NCBI GenBank assembly: GCA_942492715.1
Contig: CALOFW010000005.1
Coordinates: 62,001 to 126,000, forward strand
DNA from: Sva-07 sp942492715
GTDB taxonomy: Bacteria > Actinomycetota > Acidimicrobiia > Acidimicrobiales > Ilumatobacteraceae
DNA: 64,000 bases
Direction of reading: 5' to 3'
The position numbers and the translations under genes were made by a program. The notes beneath the pieces are model-generated. The model was not told where the DNA came from and searched no databases. It was given only the letters and a program-made list of their open reading frames with translations. Shown here one piece after another: positions 27,707 to 35,762 of this stretch. Each line of letters starts with the position of its first letter. The first letter of the stretch is position 1.

Positions 27707-28201
27707 TCACGAGCGGTGGTAGTACTGCTTCGACCAGACGGCCAGCGGATGCTCGCCTCGATCGACGATCGGCATCCGCCACGTCGAGACCTCGGAGTCG
27801 GCCAGCATCAGGCGGAACAGCGCTCGTTCCTCGTCGATCGTGTCGGCGAGATAGGCGTCCGCGAACCGTTCCGGGGTGTAGCGACAGGCGATCGACCGGT
27901 AGAGGGCGCGCCACTCGTCGTCGCTCCCGAGATCGTGAACCAGCTCGGCACGGCCGCGAGCGATCAACTTGCGCATCGGGTGCGCCGATTCGTCGATCGT
28001 GGCGCACACTCCGGGGTTCGCCCGGAGATCGTCGAGCCACGCGGATCGCGCCCGTGGCGTGAACCAGATCGCGCCGTCTCGATGGATGAACCAGATCGGC
28101 ACGACGCGTGGGAGTCCGTCGACACCGATCGTTCCGAGCCGCAGGAGGTGCCCCGGCTCATCGAGAAATGCCTCGAGTTCGTCGTTCGTCAGCCCGGGCA
28201 C
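27707..28201 (-). CDS. PNPOx-like split-barrel flavin/F420-binding protein
   Basis: 164 residues of the pyridoxamine 5'-phosphate oxidase-like fold. Visible blocks are LRLGTIGVDGLPRVVPIWFIHR, given as LGTIGVDGLPRVVP, then GAIWFTPRARSAWLDDLRANP and VCATIDE. Actinobacterial members bind F420 or FMN and reduce small substrates. GTG 28201 lies six bases after the CoA-ligase stop, so the two are on one transcript. Substrate unknown; a role in the same catabolic route as the CoA ligase is an inference. Confidence 0.82.
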   Translation of the reverse strand: MPGLTNDELEAFLDEPGHLLRLGTIGVDGLPRVVPIWFIHRDGAIWFTPRARSAWLDDLRANPGVCATIDESAHPMRKLIARGRAELVHDLGSDDEWRALYRSIACRYTPERFADAYLADTIDEERALFRLMLADSEVSTWRMPIVDRGEHPLAVWSKQYYHRS

Positions 28202-28206
28202 GACAC

Positions 28207-29772
28207 TCAGCCGACGCGCCGGTCGTGGCCCTCCCAGAACGGCTCCCGAAGATCCTTCTTCAGCACCTTGCCGCTCGGGTTGCGCGGCAGCATGTCGGTC
28301 CAGTCGACCGAGGTCGGGCACTTGAAGGTTGCGAGTCGTTCCTTGGCGTAGGCGATGATCTCGGCTTCGGTGACGTCGGAGTCCGGCGCCTTCACCACGA
28401 TCGCCTTGGCGGTCTCGCCCCACTTCTCGTGCGGCACGCCGATCACCGCCACGTCGGCGATGCCCGGATGCCCCATCAGCACGTTCTCGACCTCCGCGGG
28501 ATAGACGTTCTCACCGCCCGACACGATCATGTCCTTCACCCGGTCGTGGATGTAGAGGTAGCCGTCGGCGTCGAGGTAGCCGGCGTCGCCGGACTTGAAC
28601 CAACCGTCGGGAGTGATCGCCTTCCGGGTCTCCTCGGGCTGCTTCCAGTACCCCTTCATCACCTGCCCGGATCGGATCCAGATCTCGCCCACCTCGCCGA
28701 CCTCGCACTCCTGGTCGTCGTCGCCCGAGATCCGGATCTCGACGCCCGGCCCGGGCAGGCCGCACGACCGGAGGCGGTGCCGGTTCGGCCCCGTCGTGTC
28801 GTGATCCTCCGGGGCGAGGTTGACGACGGCCCCCGTGGTCTCGGTCAGGCCGTACGCCTGCCAGAACTTGCACGGCTTGAACATCTCGACGCACTTCGCG
28901 AGCACGTCCTCGCTGATCGGTGAGGCGCCGTACACGACGATCTTCAGGCTCGAGTAGTCGGCGTCCGCCACACCGGGCACCATCAACATGAAGGCCAGCA
29001 CCGCCGGAACGATGAACGCGTGCGTGATGTGCTGCTCCTCGATCGTGCGGATCAGCGCGGCCGGATCGAGCTCGCGGAAGATCACCGACGTGCACCCCTC
29101 GTACATGCCGGCGACCGCCCAGCCGCCTCCGCCGATGTGGAACAGCGGCATCGCGATCAGGTTCACCGCATCGGGATCGAGTTCCCACATCTCCTTGGCC
29201 AGCGGCAGCAGGCTGAAGAAGTTGTCGTTGGTGAGCATCACACCCTTCGGACGCCCGGTGGTCCCCGACGAGTAGAGCTGAAAGGCGACGTCATCGCTCG
29301 CCGACGTCGTGCCCGGATCCTCCGCCGGGAACGACGCCACCCAGTCCTCGTAGCTCTCGTACCCGTCGTGGCCGCCGATCACGAGGATCCGCGTGACCGT
29401 GGTGAGGTTGTCGCGGATCGTGTCGACGATCGGCACGAAGTCGGGGCCGATCACGAGCACCTTCGCGTCGGCGTCGTTGACGATGTACTCCACCTCCGGC
29501 GGGGCGAGGCGCCAGTTGACGTCGACACACACCGCGTTGAGCAGCGCCGCGCCGAAGAACACCTCGAAGTGCTCGATGCCGTTCTTGTCGATGAACGCAA
29601 CGCGGTCCTGCGAGCCGACGCCATCGGCGGCGAGGCCCTGCGCGACCTGGGCTGACCGGGCTGCGAGCTCGGCCCAGGAGAGCGTGCGTTCGTCCTGGAT
29701 CAGCGCCGGCCGATCTGCGCGATCGGCCCCGTGGACGCGGATGATGTCAGCCAGGCTGTTGATGTTCCCCAT
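28207..29772 (-). CDS. Acyl-CoA synthetase (AMP-forming)
   Basis: 521 residues of the ANL superfamily. It activates a carboxylic acid to its CoA thioester through an acyl-adenylate. Motifs are YSSGTTGRPKGVML (P-loop), YGLTETTGAV (A5), GWFKSGDAGYLDADGYLYIHDR (A7-A8 hinge) and the C-terminal catalytic Lys in NPSGKVLKKDL. ATG 29772 (MGNINSLADIIRVHG) has TACCTT 8 bases upstream. It is followed by the PNPOx-like gene and preceded by the P450, suggesting lipid, terpenoid or steroid breakdown. The exact acid is not known. Confidence 0.9.
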   Translation of the reverse strand: MGNINSLADIIRVHGADRADRPALIQDERTLSWAELAARSAQVAQGLAADGVGSQDRVAFIDKNGIEHFEVFFGAALLNAVCVDVNWRLAPPEVEYIVNDADAKVLVIGPDFVPIVDTIRDNLTTVTRILVIGGHDGYESYEDWVASFPAEDPGTTSASDDVAFQLYSSGTTGRPKGVMLTNDNFFSLLPLAKEMWELDPDAVNLIAMPLFHIGGGGWAVAGMYEGCTSVIFRELDPAALIRTIEEQHITHAFIVPAVLAFMLMVPGVADADYSSLKIVVYGASPISEDVLAKCVEMFKPCKFWQAYGLTETTGAVVNLAPEDHDTTGPNRHRLRSCGLPGPGVEIRISGDDDQECEVGEVGEIWIRSGQVMKGYWKQPEETRKAITPDGWFKSGDAGYLDADGYLYIHDRVKDMIVSGGENVYPAEVENVLMGHPGIADVAVIGVPHEKWGETAKAIVVKAPDSDVTEAEIIAYAKERLATFKCPTSVDWTDMLPRNPSGKVLKKDLREPFWEGHDRRVG

Positions 29773-29780
29773 GGCCGCAC

Positions 29781-29786
29781 AAGGTA
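29781..29786 (-). promoter_or_regulatory. -10 hexamer of the acyl-CoA synthetase (leaderless)
   Basis: TACCTT on the minus strand, 8 bases before ATG 29772. Confidence 0.5.
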
Positions 29787-29798
29787 CTGCAGCCCCGC

Positions 29799-29847
29799 GT
29801 TCTCGTGAACAAGATGCGCACCTGGACCGCGCCTTGTTCACGAGAAC
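29799..29847. repeat. 49-bp inverted repeat between P450 and acyl-CoA synthetase
   Basis: Perfect 15-base arms (GTTCTCGTGAACAAG at 29799-29813 and complement at 29833-29847) around a 19-base loop that itself holds TGCGC/GCGC. It follows the P450 stop, upstream of the ligase -10, so it may end P450 transcription or bind a regulator. Confidence 0.7.
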
Positions 29848-29862
29848 GGCAGGTCGGGCTCG

Positions 29863-31056
29863 TCAACGAGGGGTGTAGCCGAGGCGGAACGATTGAACCG
29901 CCCTGGCGAAGATGTTCGCCTCGACGTTGGGCTCTTCGACCACTCGCAGACCGGTGATCCGCTGGCTCAACTGGCCGAACACCGCAGCGAGCGACGCCCG
30001 AGCGACGTGGGTGCCGATGCACAGGTGCGTTCCGAAGCCGAACGCGACGTGCGGATTCGGATCGCGGCGGATGTCGAAACTGAACGGGTCGGCGAACACC
30101 GCCTCGTCACGGTTCGCCGATGGGTACAGCAGGATGATCCGGTCGCCCCGCTCCACTGGCTGGTCGCCGATCCGGTCGTCGCTGGCCACGCGGCGGAAGA
30201 AGTTGTTGAGCGGAGTGACCCAGCGCAGCACCTCTTCGACGGCGCCGGGCACGAGGTCGGGGTCGGCGCCGATCGCCTCCCACTGGTCGGGGTGCTGGGC
30301 GAAGGCATGGAGTCCGTGGCTGATCGCCGTGCGGGTGGTCTCGGCGCCGCCCGCGATGAACAGGCCCACCTCGTGGACGATCGCCGCGGGCGGCATCGGT
30401 TCCCCGTCGATCGTCGAGTGGAGCCACACGCTGATCAGGTCGTCGCCGGGTTCCGCCAGCTTCTTCGGCGCGATCTCGCCGAGCACCCCGACGAACTCCA
30501 TGTTGGCGGCGAAGAACTCACGGAACACCTCGCCGTCGCGGTCGCGCATGTCGGTGCGCATCAGGCGCTCCGACCACGACTTGATCTGTGGCCACATCTC
30601 CTCGGGGAATCCGAGGATGCGCGCCGTGAACCGAGCCGGAAGCTGCCCGGCCAGGGCATCGATGACGTCCATCTCGTCGCCCGCGGCGAGGGCCTCGTCG
30701 ATCAGCTCGGTGACGAGCGACGCGATCTCCGCCTGGCGTTGGGCGACCGACTTCCCGGTGAGTTTCGGTTGCACGAGCATGCGCTGCTGGCGGTGGCGGG
30801 GGTCGTCCTGGGCGATCATGTTGATCTCCTCGGGCGACCACAGTGCCCGGTACCCCTGGCCCGACAGGAACACCGTCGAGCGCCGCTCGACGTCCATCAG
30901 GTCGGCGTGGCGGGTGACCGCCCACAGCCCGTTGCGCTCATCGCGGTAGACCGGTTCGTTGGCCCGCATCCACGCCCAGACGTCGTGCGGGTTGCGCTGG
31001 TACAGCTGCGGGTCCAGCAGGTCGACGGTGAGGCGATCGGACTCGGTGGCGGTCAT
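29863..31056 (-). CDS. Cytochrome P450
   Basis: 397 residues, the length of soluble bacterial class I P450s. The I-helix has FIAGGAETTRTAISHG, the K-helix EEVLRW (ExxR), and the haem loop FGFGTHLCIGTHVAR with the thiolate Cys at residue 346. Such enzymes hydroxylate steroids, terpenes or fatty acids with electrons from a ferredoxin; no ferredoxin gene is next to it. The start ATG 31056 gives MTATESDRLTVDLLDP, a typical P450 opening. Substrate unknown, though nearby acyl-CoA genes suggest lipid oxidation. Confidence 0.93.
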   Translation of the reverse strand: MTATESDRLTVDLLDPQLYQRNPHDVWAWMRANEPVYRDERNGLWAVTRHADLMDVERRSTVFLSGQGYRALWSPEEINMIAQDDPRHRQQRMLVQPKLTGKSVAQRQAEIASLVTELIDEALAAGDEMDVIDALAGQLPARFTARILGFPEEMWPQIKSWSERLMRTDMRDRDGEVFREFFAANMEFVGVLGEIAPKKLAEPGDDLISVWLHSTIDGEPMPPAAIVHEVGLFIAGGAETTRTAISHGLHAFAQHPDQWEAIGADPDLVPGAVEEVLRWVTPLNNFFRRVASDDRIGDQPVERGDRIILLYPSANRDEAVFADPFSFDIRRDPNPHVAFGFGTHLCIGTHVARASLAAVFGQLSQRITGLRVVEEPNVEANIFARAVQSFRLGYTPR

Positions 31057-31118
31057 CGGCTCATCGTCGCAGACCGGTCGACCCGCCTCCGACCCCGGCG
31101 CCCTCGACCGTCGGACAA

Positions 31119-31787
31119 TCAGTCGCGCCGACGGTCGCCGAAGCTGTTCCAGTGCGTCACGGCGCTCGCTGGCTTGCGTGGGGCGACGCCGAAGTTACCG
31201 GCCGGCCGACCCATCGGAATGCAGGCGGCGATCTCGAATCGGGGCGAGCCGTCGTCGTTCGCGGGCACGCCGAGCGCAGCGAGCGTCTCGGCGGCATGGA
31301 TCCGGATCACAGTGGTCAGCGACGTGCCGATCCCCAGCGCGCGAGCGGCGACGCAGAAGTTCTGGACGGCCGGATACACGCTGGCATCGAGACGGCCGAT
31401 GTCCATCGGGCCGTCGGCATCGGACGGCGTCCAGGGGATGATCGGCTGGAGGAAGAAGAGGATCGCCGGCGCGTCCTGCACGTGGTCGGCGAGGTGCCGG
31501 CTGGCCGCTCGGGTCCTGCGCCACGACTCGGCCGCCGCTTCGTCGCGGAACGCCGACGCCTCGGGCAGCGACCGCTCGTAGCGGTCGAACGACGAGCGGT
31601 AGAGCTCGGCGATCTCGGCCTTCTTCTCGGGGTCGGTGACCACGACGTACTGCTGCGGCTGCACGTTGCCGCCGCTCGGCGCCTGCTGTGCCGCACGCAG
31701 ACAGATCGAGATCTCCTCGTCGGTCACCGGCTCGTCGGTGAACCGCCGGATCGCCCGGGTGGTCATGATCGCCTCGATCGCATCCAT
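31119..31787 (-). CDS. Nitroreductase-family FMN protein
   Basis: 222 residues. The fold is shown by the start MDAIEAIMTTRAIRRFTDEPV, then CLRAAQQAPSGGNVQPQQYVVV (given as AAQQAPSGGNVQPQ), the FMN-binding S-G-N, and the later LGIGTSLTTV and CIPMGRP blocks. These enzymes reduce nitro groups, quinones or enones with NAD(P)H. ATG 31787 is fixed by TACGGT exactly 7 bases upstream. A 52-bp hairpin repeat lies further upstream. The gene is transcribed on its own. Confidence 0.88.
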   Translation of the reverse strand: MDAIEAIMTTRAIRRFTDEPVTDEEISICLRAAQQAPSGGNVQPQQYVVVTDPEKKAEIAELYRSSFDRYERSLPEASAFRDEAAAESWRRTRAASRHLADHVQDAPAILFFLQPIIPWTPSDADGPMDIGRLDASVYPAVQNFCVAARALGIGTSLTTVIRIHAAETLAALGVPANDDGSPRFEIAACIPMGRPAGNFGVAPRKPASAVTHWNSFGDRRRD

Positions 31788-31794
31788 CCCGCCG

Positions 31795-31800
31795 ACCGTA
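31795..31800 (-). promoter_or_regulatory. -10 hexamer of the nitroreductase (leaderless)
   Basis: TACGGT on the minus strand, exactly 7 bases before ATG 31787. Confidence 0.6.
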
Positions 31801-31817
31801 GTGCTGGCTCGCCCCTT

Positions 31818-31869
31818 CGTTTGCGTCACAGATTCCGTGGCACGCCCCACCGATTTCTCGACGCAAACG
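31818..31869. repeat. 52-bp hairpin repeat, copy 1
   Basis: Starts CGTTTGCG and ends CGCAAACG with perfect 10-base outer arms, and has a GATTC...GTGGC / CCCCAC inner part. It matches the element at 59561-59612 in length, ends and inner words. It lies between the nitroreductase promoter and the acyl-CoA dehydrogenase stop. Confidence 0.7.
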
Positions 31870-31889
31870 GGACGGGTGTCAGATCAGTG

Positions 31890-33026
31890 TCAGAACATCG
31901 AGGTGTCGACGTCGACGCCGAGGAGGAGCTTGCCGATCGTCTCGTTCAGCTTCGGGGCCGTCTGGATGTGCTGGGTGACGATGTGGGCATCGCGCAGGCA
32001 CCGTCCGAGCACGCTCGTGTCGTACACGGCGGTGCCACCCGCGAGGGTGAACGCCGTGTCGGCGACCGCAGCGCAGGTGCTCGCGGCGTGCACGGCGGCG
32101 AGCCGGATGCCGGTTCGGGCCTCGACCGTCACCTCGTCCCCGGCGACCGCTGCTGCCCACGCCGAACCCAGCTCGTCGAGGAGAAAGGCCCGAGCTGCAC
32201 GCAACTGCCCCTCCGCCCGAGCGACCTCGGTCTGGGTGAAGCCGCTCTGCGCCAACGTTCTCGACGAGTACTGCGGCTTCTTGCCCTGAGCGAGCTCGAC
32301 GAGCTCGTCGAGCGCGCGACGCGCCACCCCGAGCCCGACCGCCGACACGCCGGCGGCGAGGAGCGTGAAGTTCGGGAACACCGACAGCGGCGTCGTCACG
32401 ACGGGGCGGGTGACCCCGGGTTGCATCGTGCGTTCGGCGGGCACGAACACGTCGGCCACCGAGTAGTCGAGCGAACCGGACCCGCGCATGCCGGTGGTGT
32501 ACCAGGTGTCGTGGAACGTCACGTCGGCCTGCGGGAACCAGCACAGCCGGAACGTCCCGTCGTCACACGACGCACCACCGAGCACCCAGCGACAGTGCTG
32601 CGTACCGCTCCCCCACGCCCACCGACCGGTCACCGAGAAGCCGCCGACGTCGCCGGCGACGGTCGAGACGCCCTTGCCGTTCGGCGCGAAGACCCCGCCG
32701 GTGATCGCCGACCGGTCGCCGTAGATCTCCTGTGCGGTCTCGGGCGGGAGGAACGACGCCATCGACGAGGTCGTCGAGGCGATCATCGAACACCATCCCG
32801 CGGCGCCGTCGGCGTGAGCCACCTCGGCGATCGCCTCCACCATCGTCACCGGGTCGACTTCGGGCCCGCCGTACACCTCCGGCACACACATGCGCATGAG
32901 GCCCGCGTCGGCCAGCGCCTTCACGGTCGGCAGCGGAAGCCGGCGGACGCGCTCGCCGTCGTCCGCGTGCGCCTCGATGAGTTCGGCGAGGTCGCGGGCG
33001 GCGTCGACGATCGGAGCGTTCCCCAT
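31890..33026 (-). CDS. Acyl-CoA dehydrogenase-fold flavoprotein (HsaA/HpaB-like)
   Basis: 378 residues of the acyl-CoA dehydrogenase fold. The N-terminal helices (AARDLAELIEAHADDGE), the middle strand region with GGVFAPNGKG and FSVTGRWAWGSGTQHCRW, and the C-terminal helical bundle (AEGQLRAARAFLLDELG) fit the branch that includes flavin-dependent monooxygenases rather than classical dehydrogenases. The usual catalytic Glu is not evident. ATG 33026 has TACAGT 6 bases upstream. The context (P450, CoA ligases) supports catabolic hydroxylation or desaturation. Confidence 0.82.
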   Translation of the reverse strand: MGNAPIVDAARDLAELIEAHADDGERVRRLPLPTVKALADAGLMRMCVPEVYGGPEVDPVTMVEAIAEVAHADGAAGWCSMIASTTSSMASFLPPETAQEIYGDRSAITGGVFAPNGKGVSTVAGDVGGFSVTGRWAWGSGTQHCRWVLGGASCDDGTFRLCWFPQADVTFHDTWYTTGMRGSGSLDYSVADVFVPAERTMQPGVTRPVVTTPLSVFPNFTLLAAGVSAVGLGVARRALDELVELAQGKKPQYSSRTLAQSGFTQTEVARAEGQLRAARAFLLDELGSAWAAAVAGDEVTVEARTGIRLAAVHAASTCAAVADTAFTLAGGTAVYDTSVLGRCLRDAHIVTQHIQTAPKLNETIGKLLLGVDVDTSMF

Positions 33027-33032
33027 GCCACG

Positions 33033-33038
33033 ACTGTA
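33033..33038 (-). promoter_or_regulatory. -10 hexamer of the acyl-CoA dehydrogenase-like gene
   Basis: TACAGT on the minus strand, 6 bases before ATG 33026. Confidence 0.5.
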
Positions 33039-33117
33039 GGTCGCTGCCCGGTCTCGGGTTTCCATCCACGGGCCGATCGCCGGCGAGGGTCAGCGTGCAC
33101 GAGCACCGCCGGTGGTC

Positions 33118-33123
33118 TACGGT
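33118..33123 (+). promoter_or_regulatory. -10 hexamer of the second LLM gene (leaderless)
   Basis: TACGGT ends exactly 7 bases before GTG 33131. Confidence 0.6.
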
Positions 33124-33130
33124 CGGTGTC

Positions 33131-33916
33131 GTGAAGTTCGGCTTCGTGGTCCCCTGGGGCGACGCCGACGATGTCGGTGACCTCGCCGCTGCTGCCGAAG
33201 GCGCGGGCTGGGACGGACTCTTCGTCTGGGAACCGGTGTGGGGCGTCGACGCGTGGATCTCGCTCGGCCTCGCTGCGGTCCGAACCTCGAAGATCCGCCT
33301 CGGCACACTGCTCACCCCGCCGTCACGGCGGCGCCCATGGGAGCTGGCGAGCCAGGTGGCCACCGTCGACCGCCTGTCCGACGGACGGGTGACCCTGTCG
33401 GTCGGCCTCGGCGCGCTCGACTCCGGCTTCGAGACCTTCGGCGAGGAGTGCGACCGCCGGGTGCGCGCCGAGCTCATGGACGAATGCCTCGACGTCGTGT
33501 GCGGCCTGTGGGACGGCCAGCCGTTCAGCTACGACGGCGCCCACTACCAGGTGCAGTCCACCGAGTTCCCCACGATCGGCAACGTGGTGCAGGAGCCGCG
33601 CGTGCCGATCTGGTGCGTGGCAGCGCTCGGCCGCGACAAGTCGATGCAGCGGGCGCTGCGGTGGGACGGGATGATCCCGCAGGTCCTCGACGACGGGTCG
33701 GTCCGCCAACCCCACCTCGACGAGGTCGCGTCACTCCGCGGCACGGTCGCGGACGACTACGACATCGTCGTCGAGGGAACGATGTCGGAGCACTCGCCGG
33801 CCGCGTACGCCGATGCCGGCGCGACGTGGTGGATCGAGTCGATGTGGGACGCGATGGCCGAACACTCACCGGTGACGGCAGCCTACGACCGGCTGCTCCA
33901 GGGCCCGCCCGCCTGA
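33131..33916 (+). CDS. LLM-class flavin/F420-dependent oxidoreductase
   Basis: 261 residues, a short luciferase-like member. It opens VKFGFVVPWGDADDVGDLA with AAAEGAGWDGLFVWEPVWG; RLGTLLTPPSRRRPWELASQ and LSDGRVTLSVGLGALDSGFE are the core barrel strands. The end, TWWIESMWDAM, is typical of F420-dependent members. GTG 33131 was chosen since it directly follows a -10 hexamer and begins at the first beta strand. The next gene, a CoA synthetase, has its own promoter. Substrate unknown. Confidence 0.87.
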   Translation: MKFGFVVPWGDADDVGDLAAAAEGAGWDGLFVWEPVWGVDAWISLGLAAVRTSKIRLGTLLTPPSRRRPWELASQVATVDRLSDGRVTLSVGLGALDSGFETFGEECDRRVRAELMDECLDVVCGLWDGQPFSYDGAHYQVQSTEFPTIGNVVQEPRVPIWCVAALGRDKSMQRALRWDGMIPQVLDDGSVRQPHLDEVASLRGTVADDYDIVVEGTMSEHSPAAYADAGATWWIESMWDAMAEHSPVTAAYDRLLQGPPA

Positions 33917-33966
33917 CCGGTCGCCGACGAACATGCGTGGCTGACGCCACGACCGCCGTCCAGCGC

Positions 33967-33972
33967 TACCGT
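33967..33972 (+). promoter_or_regulatory. -10 hexamer of the acyl-CoA synthetase at 33980 (leaderless)
   Basis: TACCGT ends exactly 7 bases before GTG 33980. Confidence 0.6.
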
Positions 33973-33979
33973 CGTCGAG

Positions 33980-35602
33980 GTGAGCACAACCGACACGGGC
34001 TGGAACTTCGCTGATCTCTGGGAAACGGTGGCACGCCAGATCCCCGACGCCCTCGCCCTGCAGCACGGCGATCGCACCCACACGTGGTCCGACTTCAACC
34101 GACGGGCGAACGGTGTCGCGACCGCGCTCTTGCGTCCGGACAGTGCGGAACAGGACAAGGTGGCGCAGTACCTCTACAACTCACCCGAGTACCTCGAGTC
34201 GATGTTCGCTGCGTTCAAGGCGGGCTTCGCCGTCGTCAACACCAACTACCGCTACGCCGCCGACGAGCTCGTCTACCTGTGGGACAACGCCGACGTCACC
34301 GCCGTCGTCTTCCACGGCACGTTCGCCGAACAGTGCGAGACGGTGCGCGACCGCGTGCCGATGGTGACCACCTGGCTGTGGGTCGACGACGGCTCGGGGC
34401 CGTGCCCCGACTGGGCTGTGCCGTACGAGGACGCGGCCCTCGCGGGCACCGACGAGAACGTGGAGGGCCCGTGGGGGCGCAGCGGCGATCACCTCCTACT
34501 GCTCTACACCGGCGGGACCACCGGCATGCCCAAGGGGGTCATGTGGCGCCAGGACGACCTGTTCGGCGTGCTCGACGCCAACAACAAGAAGCGGATGCCA
34601 CCCGAGCAGGACCTCGAGGCGGTCGCCGACCGGATCGTCAAGGCCGGTCCGCGCAACATGCCGGCGGCGCCGTTGATGCACGGCACCGGACTGTTCAACG
34701 CGATCAGCAACCTGATGATCGGCGGGTCGATCACCACGATGGTGGGCCGGCACTTCAGCGCCGAGGAGTTCCTCGACGACGTCCAGACGTACGGCATCAA
34801 CTCGACGTCGATCGTCGGTGATGCCTTCGCCAAGCCGATCCTCCGCGCCCTGGATGCCGAACCCGACCGCTGGGACATCTCGACGCTGCGCGTCATCGTG
34901 TCCTCGGGCGTGATGTGGTCGAAGGAGACCAAGGAGGGTCTGCTTCGGCACAACCCCCGACTGATCATGGTCGACTCGCTCGGCTCCAGTGAGGCGATCG
35001 GCATGGCGACCAACACCACCACGTCGGAGTCGAGCGGCGAGACGGCCAAGTTCGAACTCAGCCCGACCTCCCGCGTGGTCACCGACGACGGGCGCGACGT
35101 CGTGCCCGGGTCGGGCGAACTCGGCCGGGTCGCCCTGCGGGGCCGCACACCGATCGGGTACTACAAGGACGAGGCGAAGTCGGCCCAGACCTTCGTCGTC
35201 ATCGACGGCGAGCGGTACTCGATCCCCGGCGACTACGCCACGGTCGAGGCCGACGGCACCGTGACGCTGCTCGGTCGCGGCAGCCAGTGCATCAACACCG
35301 GCGGCGAGAAGGTCTATCCCGAAGAGGTCGAGGAGTGCCTCAAGCTCCATCCGTCGGTGGCCGATGCCGCCGTGGTGGGCATTCCCGACGAGAAGTGGGG
35401 CGAGGCGATCACCGCGCTCGTCGAACCGCATGCCGGCGATGTCGTCGATCCCACCGCGCTGATCGCGCACGTCAAGGGAAGGCTCGCCGCGTACAAGGCT
35501 CCGAAGAAGGTCGTTGCCGTCACGTCGATCGGGCGCGCTGCGAACGGCAAGCTCGACTACAAGAAGCTGCGGTCCGACGCCATGACCGACGCCGCTGTCT
35601 AA
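33980..35602 (+). CDS. Acyl-CoA synthetase (AMP-forming), FadD-like
   Basis: 540 residues of the ANL superfamily. P-loop LLYTGGTTGMPKGVMWRQDD, the A5-type DSLGSSEAIG, hinge SIPGDYATVEADGTVTLLGRG, GGEKVYPEEVEECLKLHP and a catalytic C-terminal Lys in AANGKLDYKKL. The motif MHGTGLFNAISNLMIGG is common in mycobacterial FadD members of the steroid and very-long-chain group. It should make an acyl-CoA in the cytoplasm. It is the second ANL enzyme in this district, so two different acids are likely handled. Confidence 0.9.
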   Translation: MSTTDTGWNFADLWETVARQIPDALALQHGDRTHTWSDFNRRANGVATALLRPDSAEQDKVAQYLYNSPEYLESMFAAFKAGFAVVNTNYRYAADELVYLWDNADVTAVVFHGTFAEQCETVRDRVPMVTTWLWVDDGSGPCPDWAVPYEDAALAGTDENVEGPWGRSGDHLLLLYTGGTTGMPKGVMWRQDDLFGVLDANNKKRMPPEQDLEAVADRIVKAGPRNMPAAPLMHGTGLFNAISNLMIGGSITTMVGRHFSAEEFLDDVQTYGINSTSIVGDAFAKPILRALDAEPDRWDISTLRVIVSSGVMWSKETKEGLLRHNPRLIMVDSLGSSEAIGMATNTTTSESSGETAKFELSPTSRVVTDDGRDVVPGSGELGRVALRGRTPIGYYKDEAKSAQTFVVIDGERYSIPGDYATVEADGTVTLLGRGSQCINTGGEKVYPEEVEECLKLHPSVADAAVVGIPDEKWGEAITALVEPHAGDVVDPTALIAHVKGRLAAYKAPKKVVAVTSIGRAANGKLDYKKLRSDAMTDAAV

Positions 35603-35642
35603 CGTGTTCCAAGTGACGGGATCTGGGACGGCGACGGGGAAC

Positions 35643-35762
35643 GTGGCGGCGTTGGATCGGAGGCTGTTCGGGGCCGTCCTGTTCGACCTCGGCGTGGCAC
35701 TCCCCGTGTCCGCGATGGGCGACCGCAAGAACGAGAGCACCAACGGTTCGGCGGCCGGATGA
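35643..35762 (+). pseudogene. Possible HAD/beta-phosphoglucomutase N-terminal remnant
   Basis: A 39-codon open frame from GTG 35643, stopping in a four-base overlap with the GH65 start. It reads DRRLFGAVLFDLGVALP, which resembles the first strand of HAD sugar-phosphate mutases, where FDLDGV is expected; the second Asp is missing. The rest (SAMGDRKNESTNGSAAG) is not HAD-like. Beta-phosphoglucomutase genes commonly sit beside GH65 phosphorylases, so a relic is plausible. It could also be a chance leader peptide. Confidence 0.35.

Noticed and set aside
33936..33951. Small hairpin CGTGGC-TGAC-GCCACG after the second LLM gene
   Set aside because: Six-base arms are expected by chance in such GC-rich DNA, there is no T-run, and the next gene has its own promoter.
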